Source: Malurus cyaneus samueli
Taxonomy: Eukaryota > Chordata > Aves > Passeriformes > Maluridae
Reading direction: 5' to 3'
DNA length: 64,000 nt
Assembly: GCA_009741485.1 (NCBI GenBank)
Contig: CM019238.1
Coordinates: 13,231,520-13,295,519 of the forward strand
Positions 55,397-64,000 of this stretch are shown here, one piece after another. A model generated the notes under the pieces. It made no database searches. It had not been told where the DNA came from and saw nothing but the letters and a program-made list of their open reading frames with translations. The first letter of the stretch is position 1, and every line of letters begins with the position of its first letter. The position numbers and the translations under genes are program-made.

Positions 55397-55951
55397 CCCC
55401 AGTGCCAGACAAAAGCTGCTGCCCGGAATTGCAGGATGGGGTGAGGAATGCCAGTCCCTCCTCACAGGATGCCTAATGGTTTCCAGCTCAAATGAACTCC
55501 TGCTCTCCAGCTTTGGTGCTGCCCAGCAGGTGGATCATCACCCAGGGCCAGAGAATCTGGGACAAAACCCCTTCTCCTGACCCCAAAAGCGCTGGGAGAG
55601 CACAGCAGCCCTTCCCACAGCCACACAGTCCCTCTCTCCCAGCTCTGTGCAGCCTCTCCTGAGGTTTCCCCACATCCATCCTGCCCTGAGGACACCACGG
55701 AGGAGGGATCCATGCCAGAATCCTGCTCTGGCACCGTCCATCCACCCCATCCCTTCAGAGGGTGACAACAGAGCAGCACGTGGCTCTCCCATGCCCATTA
55801 TTGCCACCAGGATTTCTGTGCTCCAGGAAGGACTGTGACGCTTTTGCAACCTGAAAAAGCCAAGGGGGAATGTGTCCCCTGCTGTCCCTGTGATGGGAAT
55901 GGCACCTTCCCCTGCAGGGAGCCACACGCAGAGAACGTCACAGCTCCACTT
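55397..55951. other. Unique GC-rich non-coding sequence
   Basis: No repeat or exon was recognised before the AAT cassette duplication. Confidence 0.42.
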
Positions 55952-56119
55952 GTCCCAGGATGAGCAGCCCCAAAGGGAGAGCAGAGTGAGGGGGTCAGCC
56001 CCAGATCTAAAATAATAATAATAATTAGTAACAATAATAACAATAATAACAATAATAACAATAATAATAATAATAATCAATCAATAATAAAAAATACCTG
56101 TTTGCCTCAGCCACAGAAG
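55952..56119. repeat. AAT-repeat cassette, copy 1
   Basis: A 168-base unit starts at 'tcccaggatgagcagcccc', contains the repeat run 56008-56093 of mixed (AAT)n and (AAC AAT AAT)n units, and ends 'tttgcctcagccacagaag'. It is followed directly by a second copy. Confidence 0.93.
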
Positions 56120-56301
56120 TCCCGGGATGAGCAGCCCCAAGGGAGGCAGAGTGAGGGGGCTCAGCCCCAGATCTAAAATAATAATAATATAATAATAATA
56201 TAATAATAATAATAATAATAATAATATAATAATATAATTAATAATAATATGATAAATAAATAAATAAAAATAAATACCTGTTTTGCCTCAGCCACAGAAG
56301 G
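56120..56301. repeat. AAT-repeat cassette, copy 2
   Basis: The same flanks recur ('tcccgggatgagcagcccc' to 'ttttgcctcagccacagaag'), but the internal run (56174-56275) has become (AAT)n with TATAAT steps and an AAATAAAT end. The two microsatellites have diverged more than their flanks. Confidence 0.93.
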
Positions 56302-57319
56302 AAGTGCCCATTGGATGCCATCAGCTGTGGCTCCCGGATTCCAGGCTCACTGCAGGGAGCTGAGGACAGGCTGAGATTCCCAGTAACACTGATTTCAGGG
56401 AGCACAAAGCTGTGGGAAGCTCAGGAGCTGCCACATCTCCCAGGGCTGCTCCAGGTCTCTCATCTCCTGGTGAGTTCCAAGATTTGCCAAAAAAGCTCCC
56501 AGCTGGATCTTCCTGAGGCTCAGGAGCCTGCAGGAGTGGTGGATCCTTGATGCTGCACCTGCTGAGAGATGGACGAGACCCCATGGCCCAGATGGGGACC
56601 ACGGCATGAGGTGTCCATGCAGGAACACCCTGAGATGCCTCACCTCACCCAGGAATGCCAGCACAAATGGGATTATTCTGTCCTGGGACACGATTACCCC
56701 ACAAATCCCCGCTGGCAGTGCCAAGAGGACCCAACCCCCTCCCATCCCAGTGCACGTGTGAGACACCCCAGGCGGGGAGATGGGATGCAGCCCACTCCAA
56801 ACCAGGCTGATTCCCATCTTCCAGGTGGCCGAGCCGCCAGCCAAGGAGGATGCTGAGATCCGCAGGACCCTTCTGCTCCTCCCGGAAAGAGCCCTCAGCC
56901 TCCCACCAGGCCCGAGCATTTGGAGGCCGTGGAGGAGGAGGAGGGCTGTGGGGGCTCTCCGTGCCCGGTGCCACCCCCCTGTCCCCACCGTGGGGGACAC
57001 AGCCCCTTCCCACCGCCTTTGCCGTCCCCTGCCAGCTGATGGCTTGTCCCGAGGCCAGCGGGGTGGGGCTGCCTCCAATGAACATTTTATGCCAAGTCCA
57101 GCCAGGCACTGGAGATCTTCAGCTGGCCATGAGCACCCCCATCACCATTCCAGCTCCCCGCCGCCAGCCTGGGGGGACAGGGAGGATGGAAACGGCTACA
57201 AAAGCTTCCCTGCATTTGAAATGGCTCGAAAGGGTCGCTATCCCAGTGTGGGGGGCTGATCCCGCCTGTCTCGGGGGTCTCTCCAGCCCGGAGCTGTGCC
57301 AGAGCTCCAGCATTCCAGG
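56302..57319. other. Unique GC-rich non-coding sequence
   Basis: Overlapping frames up to 234 codons on both strands show no family. No repeat was recognised. Confidence 0.42.
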
Positions 57320-57915
57320 AGCACGGACAATAGCGAGGAAGAGCCGGCTCCGCTGGCGCCGCGGATCCTGGGCTGCCGGACTCGCCACCCACGGCACAAA
57401 AGCAATTAAAAGTTGCACACAGAGGCCGCAGTGAAGAATGAGGACACGTAGCTGTGTCACCGCCGCGCCGTTCACGCCTGTCACACCAGCCCAGCCGGTC
57501 CAGGGCACAGGGATACCGGGGAGCTGCTGCCCCAGCAGGGCCGGGATCTGGGAAGCGGTGAGGAGCAGGGACAAGGAGGACTTGGATAAGCCCAGCTTCT
57601 TCCCTCACCATCCTCTCCCAGCCCGTACGGGCAGCTACCGGCAGAGCATCCGCAGTGACCGGCACAGCATCCCCATGGAAAACCCGATGGAAAACCTCAC
57701 GGAGCGCAGCGGGGCGGGCAGGGCAGGGCCAGGCACCGGGGGTGTCCGAGGGGGTGTCCCGGTGCCCGCAGTCCCCTCCCCTCCCCAGCACAGCCCATTG
57801 TGTAACGTGGCCGGCCCGTCAGGACACATCTCATCACCGGCGCAGGGAGCCGGAGGCGGCGGCTGCCAGGACACATCAGGCAGAGCCGGGCACGGAGTGG
57901 GCAGGGACACACGGG
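57320..57915. promoter_or_regulatory. CpG island (orphan)
   Basis: About 46 CpGs in 600 bases with high GC. At the left edge 'agcaattaaaagttgc' (57401-57416) provides an AT-rich, TATA-like spot followed by CpG-dense DNA. No coding exon was recognised. Confidence 0.5.
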
Positions 57916-58000
57916 GGAAAAGGGGGGGATGGGATAAGGCTCAGCTCACACGGGAAACCCCCGTTTGCTCCCCAGGGAGCATCGCCCACCGCCCAGCCCA

Positions 58001-58070
58001 GAATCGACACGGAATCGTGGAATTATTTAGCACGGGAAAGGCATCGGAGATGTTCCAGAGCTCCCTGGGG
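58001..58070 (-). mobile_element. CR1 LINE terminal remnant (minus orientation)
   Basis: 'gaatcgacacggaatcgtgg', 'aattatttagcacgggaaag' and 'catcggagatgttccag' follow the reversed CR1 3' end. The CpG-rich substitutions fit its CpG-rich surroundings. Confidence 0.7.
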
Positions 58071-58479
58071 AGAGGGTGAGTGGGTGGTGGTGTGGGACAC
58101 ATCCCTAGGGACCCCCTTCCCATGGCTCCCATGGCCTCCCCTTGGCTTCACTGCTACAAAATCCTCCCAGACCCCTAAACCCCCTAAAAAGCCCTAAAAA
58201 TACTAAAATCCCAGCACAGCCCTCCCCCAAAAAATCACCCACTCCACGAGGGTCCATCCATGGGAAGCGACGCCCCAAATCCCTCCTCCTGCTGGTGGGT
58301 AACAGGACAGTGCTGGAGAAAAACCCACCACAATGAGAAGTGCGAAAATAACGGATTTGGGGTTTCCTTCAGCGAGCAAACAACAACAAAACCCAAATCA
58401 TTTCAAGGATCCCAGAACAAACAAGAAACACCACAAAAGCAAACGCCGTGGTCTGCACGAGGATAAACAAACAATTCCA
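58071..58479. other. Unique non-coding sequence
   Basis: An A-rich, C-rich stretch at 58160-58460 ('cccctaaaaagccctaaaaa', 'caaacaacaacaaaaccc') has low complexity but no clear period. Confidence 0.42.
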
Positions 58480-58900
58480 CGTTAAATGCAGCCAGAGAAA
58501 AGGCCAAGTTTGTTTGGGAAGGGAGAGTTAGGTTGGAAAAAATGTTTTTTTAAAGTGTTCCCTATGGCTTCACCTGATCTCCCAGCTCCGACTCCAAAGG
58601 CAAAGCCAAAATATTTGATTTAAAAAATGTCGAAGTGAGACATTTTTATATTTTTAAAAATCCATTCTTTTGGCCCCGAACCCAGAACGAATGAATAGTC
58701 CAGGCCAGTCCAAAACTGCATATTTTTGTTGAGCACAGCATTAATCGGACACGTTTCACCCCACTCTGGTAGAAACAAAGCCACCACGCCAGAGTCGCTT
58801 CCAGGTTTGGTGCTGGAACTGGGGAGCTGGGCATGGGACGCTGTGAGATGGGAAATGTTAATTATGTGACTTTTAGGGCAAAACCATCCCTTTAAAAACC
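58480..58900. promoter_or_regulatory. Candidate conserved non-coding element
   Basis: A 400-base lower-GC block with 'aaaatgtttttttaaagtg', 'aaaatatttgatttaaaaaatg', 'gcacagcattaatcggacac' and 'gttaattatgtgac'. No repeat family was recognised. Confidence 0.35.
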
Positions 58901-59214
58901 TGCCAGAGGGGAAGGAATCACTTTGCCTACGGAGGTTGAGAGCCAAGCGCCCCCAGACCCCCGCACTGAGGTTGCTCCAGCACTTCCCAGCTCCGGGGTG
59001 AGCTGAGAACATTCCGGGCTGCCTGCTCCTGCTCCTGGAGGGGTGAATCCCGTGATGCTGGAGAGCAGGGGGGCTCCACAGCCGAGGTGCCCATCCCGGC
59101 TGGAACACCCCACCCGCAGTGGAAGGAGCCCCAGTGACGAGTCAGGATGATCCAAAGCATCCAGCTGCCATCCCTGGTCTCACAAGAAGTCCCCACCTCC
59201 CCTTGTTCCAGAGA
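58901..59214. other. Unique GC-rich non-coding sequence
   Basis: No repeat or exon was recognised. Confidence 0.4.
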
Positions 59215-59465
59215 TTTTCCTCGCCCTGGGGCTCAGCAGCTCCCGCCGTGCTCCAGCGTCCTCCTCCCCGCCCGTCCCGCCGGGGCCGAGGGGCCTCCCC
59301 CGGCTGCGGCCGCGCTCCGTGCTTGGCTGCACTCCCTGAAAGGGCCTTTCTCTCGCATTCAGGGCAGGATTCGCCCGCCCGTCCCTCCCCGCCGCTCTCC
59401 GGCAGCCAGAGGTGCCGCGGGGAAGAGCGGAGGGAGCGCGGGATGCGGCGGGGCCGGAGCATCCC
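59215..59465. promoter_or_regulatory. Dense CpG island
   Basis: About 29 CpGs in 240 bases with GC above 70% is the highest CpG density in the window. It holds 'ggctgcggccgcgctcc' and 'gtcccgccggggccgagg'. A 12-bp array begins at its right edge. Promoter activity is plausible but no transcript is visible. Confidence 0.55.
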
Positions 59466-59560
59466 ATGGATCATCCCGTGGAGAATCCCATGGATCATCC
59501 CTTGGAGCATCCCATGGAGCATCCCATGGAGCATCCCGTGGAGAATCCCAGGGAGCATCT
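59459..59560. repeat. 12-bp minisatellite, ~8.5 copies
   Basis: Units 'catcccatggat', 'catcccgtggag', 'aatcccatggat' and 'catcccttggag' repeat in steps of 12. Because the period is a multiple of three, each frame encodes a repeating tetrapeptide, for example HGSSRGESHGSSLGASHGAS. Confidence 0.95.
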
Positions 59561-59780
59561 CACCCGAGACCCTCTGCTGCTCCCGGAGAGCCTTTCTGGC
59601 TCCTGCCAAGCCCCCTGCCCTTCCCCAGCTGAATGAGGGGCTCCAACGTCCAAATGGCATTCCTGGTGGGAATTCCTGCATTCCCCTCACATGCACAGGG
59701 TGTCTGTGCCTGGAAATCCACCTCCCAACAGCTGGGATCACCAGGAAGGTGCAAAACTGACTCCGGGAGACCCTGCAGGA

Positions 59781-59960
59781 TTTTTTTCACTGAAAGGGTG
59801 ATCAGACCAGGAACAGGTTGTCCAGAGAAGCGATGGAATCACCATCCCTGGAAGTGCTCAAAAACCATGTGGATGGTGATTCCCAGAAGGGCTGGGAGAA
59901 GGGTTGGACTCCACGATCTCAGCGGGCTTTTCCCACCTCAATGGTTCTGTGATCTCGTGA
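59781..59960 (+). mobile_element. CR1 LINE 3' fragment
   Basis: 'tttttttcactgaaagggtg', 'gaacaggttgtccagagaag', 'gaatcaccatccctggaag', 'ctcaaaaaccatgtggatgg', 'gggttggactccacgatctc' and 'aatggttctgtgatctcg'. It belongs to the same subfamily as the 54.2-kb copy, with an internal deletion before the tail. Confidence 0.96.
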
Positions 59961-60154
59961 TAAGACGTGGAATAAAATCCCCATCCAGGTGTTTCGCTGC
60001 CTCTGCCTGAGCTGCGAGTGAGGTGCTCACGGCCTGGGATTTCTGGGATGCAGAACGCCAGCCTACACCCCCAGCCCTCTGCATCCCCCAAGGACTCCCA
60101 GGCTCATCTTCCCCGTTCATTAGGAGCTAATTACGCCTCTGTTAGTTTTGAGAA

Positions 60155-60490
60155 GGACCGCGGGATGTTTGGAGGCTCAGCCTTCCTTAACCCTTTCCCC
60201 CCAGGCTGGGACGGGTTTCCGGGTGACCCGGGGGGCCGCAGACACTGCGCCTTTGTTCGGCTGCTCTGCTGCCGGGATTTCGGGATATCGCCTTACGAGC
60301 CGAGCGCTCCGGCCCCACTGCCGCGTCCAAGAGCAGCAAAGCCCAGCCGGCACCGGGATTATTGTTGGAAGCCCAGGGAGAGCGAGGAGAAGTGTCAGGA
60401 GCTGCGGCCGGGGGGTCGTGGGACGGGAGGTGGGATGGGCACCCCAGCAGGACCCACCTTTGCCTCCTCCCGCCGGGATAAGCTCAGCCC
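60155..60490. promoter_or_regulatory. CpG-rich block (orphan CpG island)
   Basis: About 23 CpGs in 260 bases, with 'ttacgagccgagcgctccgg' and 'ggtgacccggggggccgc'. A 402-codon plus frame spans this and the following kilobase but lacks any recognised domain. Confidence 0.45.
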
Positions 60491-62039
60491 TTCCCATCCT
60501 TCCCCCTGTGCTCGGTTCCCTCAGCCCTCGCTGAGATCCAGCCCCTGCAGGTCCCCTCAGCCTGGCCCTGCTAAGTCCATAATTAACGGGCAATCCCACA
60601 TTACATCAAGCAGCGGGGAGCCACAGCTCATCCCGCATCCTCCTCACGAGCTGCTCTCTCGTTTCCAGCCAGGACAAAGTGATGGATGCGAGGATGGGAG
60701 CTGCCATCCTTCCAAGTTCCTGCAGCTTCAGGCACTGGTGCGGGCTGAGCGTTGGGGAGACACCAGAGGGGTCCCAGGGGACAGCAGCCATGGGAGCCCT
60801 GCACCCCATTTTTGCAAGGGCAGCTTTCCCAGCAGGATTCAGGACTTTTTCCACCCCACACTGGACACCAGCTGGGCCACATCCCCACATGAGCTCCTCC
60901 AGCCCACAAATGGAGGAGAGCAAAGCCCCCCCAAGCCCTTTGGAGTCTCCAGCTCGCTTTTCCTTCTGGCTCAGCTTCCCTACAAAGACCCCAGAGCCAC
61001 AGGCAGAGCCAATTTCCAGCAGGAACCTGGCGCTGGGCTCACTGGGGAGGATTACACCAGGCTGCAGGAATTAGGGGGGAGCTCAGCTGAAACCAAAGCC
61101 TCACTTGGCCCTTCCCATCCAGGGGCAAGTCCAAGGCCGGAGGCGATCGCTGGGATAGGAACAGGAGCTGCAGGATGGGAACAGGAGCCCAGCTTTGTCC
61201 TGGCTCTGCCCAAATCCCATCCCTGAGTTCTGGGAGATGGCCTTGACATGACAAAGGCTCAGCCACATCCCTCCGTGGGGCAGGGTGGAGCGATGGCAGC
61301 CTGGATCACACCTCCCCCAGGACACATCCACCCCACAGCCCCGGTGTCCTTACTCCCTGCACCCCTGGGAACAGAGGAGAAGCACAGAGTGAGCAGTGAA
61401 ATGGGGTAAAATCCCGGCGAGATCCTGGGCTGGCTCAGAGCAGGGAGAATCCCCCTCGCACGGTTCTGGGATGGCTGAGAGGCAGAACAAGCCCCTGTTG
61501 GGATCCCAGGATTGCAGAGAGGCAGAACACCCCAACCCTAGCAGGATCCTGGGCTGGCTCAGCAGCAGCTCTCAGGGTGGCCACAGCACTGATATTTCCC
61601 ATTTTTCTCTCATCCTCCATCCAAAACAAAAGGAAAAGCTCTGTGTTTCCTTCAGACCCCCTTCCAGCAGCCGGGGGACCCTCTCCAAGGGTTGTGTTTC
61701 AGGAACATTAAAACCTTGCACATAATTAACTGATGTTTGCTGTAGAGCCGTGTTCATTCCTTCTTAACGAACCAAAACCTAAAGGATTTATCTTGAAGCT
61801 CCCTGTTTCACTGGGAGAAAGCTTCCTCCCCATCCCTTCACGGCTTCCCAGCACTCTCCTTTGCCTTTTCCAGCCCTGTGATCCCTCCAGCCCAGCCTTT
61901 TGCTCACGGTTAACCCAGCGGGTTGCTGGCAACACAGCGAGGTCATTCATGGGAGCCCCTGCACATCCCGCCCGGCTGGGATATGACCAGGGAAGAGCCT
62001 TTTCAGGATGCTGGAAGCGCTGCCAGGGGAAAAAGGCTG
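60491..62039. other. Unique non-coding sequence with decayed repeat
   Basis: 61395-61565 contains irregular copies of 'gatcctgggctggctcag' and 'gagaggcagaaca', a decayed tandem repeat. 61705-61800 is AT-rich ('cacataattaactgatg'). No exon was recognised. Confidence 0.42.
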
Positions 62040-62215
62040 CAACCATCCCCGCTGGCTCTGGGCCTGCCTGCGGAGGAAAAACCTTGGCAGCGCGTGACGC
62101 TTTTCTCCGAGCACTTGAGCTCCGCTGGGTCCAACTGCGGGCCCTTTGTGCGAGCGGCGCCGGGCCCGCTCCGCCCGGATCTGCTCCACCTCGGGCACAG
62201 ATGGCTGCCCTGGCA
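62040..62215. promoter_or_regulatory. Small CpG-rich block
   Basis: About 16 CpGs in 160 bases ('gcgagcggcgccgggcccgc'). Too short for a confident island, but part of the CpG-rich pattern of the right third of the window. Confidence 0.35.
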
Positions 62216-62407
62216 CAGGGATGGGGCTGGCAGTGACACAGGAACACAGCAAGAGGGCTGGAGCCCGCCCCGCTGCCTTGCCAGCACCAGCCGTGCTCTT
62301 TTCCGCATCTTCCTCATCTTTCTCCTCCTCCCATCCCACTCAGCATTTAACACAGAGACCACCATCCACATTCCCATCCTTATCCCATCATCTCCCTGTC
62401 CCCAATC

Positions 62408-62447
62408 CCATCCCATCCCATCCCATCCCATCCTATCCCATCCCAGT
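62408..62447. repeat. (CCCAT)n pentanucleotide microsatellite
   Basis: Eight CCCAT copies with one 'cctat' variant. This is the third such array in the window. Confidence 0.97.
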
Positions 62448-63449
62448 GACAAATGGCCCCCCGGTGCATTGCCGTTATTGCTCTTATTACGGAGCCCGCG
62501 GGACTCGTTGCATTCCATGACAGCCTAATGGATCTTCCAGGCTCCTCTCCCTGCAAACCAGGTGCAGGCGAGCCAGTGGATGTGGCAGAAAGCCTGGCTG
62601 TGGGAAAAGCCCAGCGCCTCGACCAGGAAAACCTGTTAGTTATTTTGGATGCACTGTAGGGAAAACAAGGATAAACTTCCCCATCCTGGAGGCTGCAGCT
62701 GGTCCAGCCAAGGTTTATTAACAGGAATTGCTGTTATCCAGCCCTTTCCAGGCTGGGGGGTTCAGATGTTCCCCTTGGAGTGGGAATGCCAGAGGAGGAG
62801 GCTGAGTGGGCTGGGAAAGGTGGATGAGGCCAAGAATGGGATGCAGCAATGGGAGAATGGGGTGTGATGTCGGAAAGGAAATCTGGGATACATTGTCCTG
62901 CTCACCCTCAGCACAGAGATCCAGGGAACACAGCCAATGCTGGGAAGAGCAGGGGCTGGAGGAAATGGGGCTCCAGCTCCATCCCTGCTGCCCCCCAGGG
63001 TCAGCTCACCCATGGATGGGCAGCAGCAACCACTGCTCAGGCGTGGAGGGCAGTGGGAAGCTCCAGGGATGGCAATGCTGGGATTAGGAGGAAGAGGATG
63101 GGTGGGACTGAGAGCACCCTGCCAGCATCAGTGTCACCAGCACCACCCCAGCACGTGGAGTCTATGTTCTGCGAATCCTGGGGGTGCTCCTGCCCTGTGC
63201 TCCCCTCACCAGAGCTCATCACAGCAGCCTCAACGTCCGATCTCCAGCTGAGCTTGGTCTCAAATCAGAGCTGGAAGTGCTCAGATCCATCATTCCCTGC
63301 TCACCTGCCTCCAAAGGGCTTTGAGCTTCCCATCCCATAACCAGGTCATACAGACACTTCCCACATGGGATCCCCTTCCGTGGGGGTTCCACCCTGGCCA
63401 TGGCACACAGAGGTGGCACTGCTCCTGCAGCCTGGGTGACCCCAGGACC
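62448..63449. other. Unique non-coding sequence
   Basis: 62455-62535 ('ttgccgttattgctcttattacgg') is a weak conserved-element candidate. The rest is GC-rich without recognised features. Confidence 0.4.
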
Positions 63450-63660
63450 CCAATTCCCCAAACACTCCTGCACCAAGGACACAGTGCTCCCCAATACCCT
63501 GATCCCCCAAACACTCCTGCACCAAGGACAGCGTTCCCCAATACCCTGATCCCCCAAACACTCCTGCAGCAGGGACACAGTGCTCCCCAATATCCCGATC
63601 CCCCAAACACTCCTGCAGCAGGGACATGGTTACTCCCAGCATCCCAATCCCCCAAACGCT
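63450..63660. repeat. ~49-bp minisatellite, about 4 copies
   Basis: The block 'ccccaaacactcctgcacc', 'aaggacacagtgctccccaa' and 'taccctgatc' repeats every 46-49 bases. Copies 1-2 carry 'caccaagg' and copies 3-4 'cagcaggg', so two lineages of the unit are visible. Confidence 0.95.
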
Positions 63661-64000
63661 CTGGCTCTGCCGGCCTGGCAGCCGCCCCACTCCCGAGTGG
63701 GATCCGGCCAAGGGCGAGTTAATAAACTCGACAAAAAGCTCCTTTATGTGAAATAATTAAAATAACTCCTCCAGTCCTGATGGACATCCAAAACCATCAG
63801 CAGCTCTGCAGCTTTAATGAACTTTCCAGATGCAGAGGTTCCCGGGTAGGATCCTGGTGCAATCCCACACTGCCAGCCGGCCCCAGGGAGAGGAGCAGAG
63901 CCACTGCACAGCCTCAGCTCCCCTGTCCCTGTGGGCACTGGCACCAGGGCTTGATGTCCCCTCCCACCAGACAGGGACAAGGGTGCTCCCAACCAAACCT
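63661..64000. other. Unique sequence to window end
   Basis: A short AT-rich patch at 63718-63770 ('gtgaaataattaaaataac') is followed by GC-rich DNA. No repeat or exon was recognised. Confidence 0.4.

Noticed and set aside
60018..61226. 402-codon plus frame through a CpG-rich block
   Set aside because: Stop-poor GC-rich DNA; Pro/Ser/Gly-rich with no recognised domain, and other frames are open as well.

Overview
The window looks like vertebrate nuclear DNA, most likely from a bird and probably a songbird. The main evidence is more than twenty fragments of CR1 (chicken repeat 1) LINEs in both orientations. They are recognised by their 3' ends, which read close to 'aaggtcccttccaacccaaaccattc' and run into short 'attctatgat'-type repeats, or the reverse complement. 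Other evidence is a GC-rich background, very many GC-rich minisatellites and pentanucleotide (CCCAT)n arrays. There is no operon structure, and no ribosome-binding-site, rRNA, tRNA or CRISPR signal. I found no protein-coding exon I could defend. The long open frames sit in GC-rich or tandem-repeat DNA and look like chance or repeat-driven frames.

Layout. 0-10 kb: GC-rich unique sequence with a G-rich minisatellite near 3.3-3.5 kb, AT-rich islands near 0.7, 5.6, 8.2-8.6 and 9.9 kb, a 19-bp repeat near 6.7 kb and a first (CCCAT)n array near 7.3 kb. 10-23 kb: seven CR1 fragments, a purine tract near 11.8 kb, a small CpG-rich block at 16.4 kb, phased A-tracts at 18.1 kb, a large (CCCAT)n array at 20.4 kb, a 21-bp minisatellite at 21.1-21.6 kb and a 30-T run at 22.0 kb. 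23-33 kb: a CpG island at 24.9-25.6 kb that contains the only assembly gap (one N flanked by an 82-bp duplication), a 37-bp array, a G-rich 26-bp array, and a group of AT-rich candidate conserved elements from 28.8 to 32.6 kb. 33-46 kb: a GT-rich array of about 0.8 kb, an old CR1 copy that keeps some of its open frame and its 3' tail, a 31-bp array of about 17 copies and a 29-bp array of about 18 copies, followed by AT-rich candidate elements. 48-62.3 kb: repeated CpG-rich blocks, a run of plus-oriented CR1 fragments, a duplicated AAT-repeat cassette and a 12-bp array beside the densest CpG island.

Overall this reads as an intergenic or intronic stretch. AT-rich islands carrying homeodomain-type TAAT motifs alternate with CpG-rich blocks. 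That arrangement fits the regulatory neighbourhood of a developmental gene lying outside the window, but this is inference from composition, since no alignment could be run. I do not see an undescribed gene system. The most useful leads are the minisatellite arrays, the G-quadruplex-prone repeats, the orphan CpG islands, the candidate conserved elements and the probable assembly artefact.
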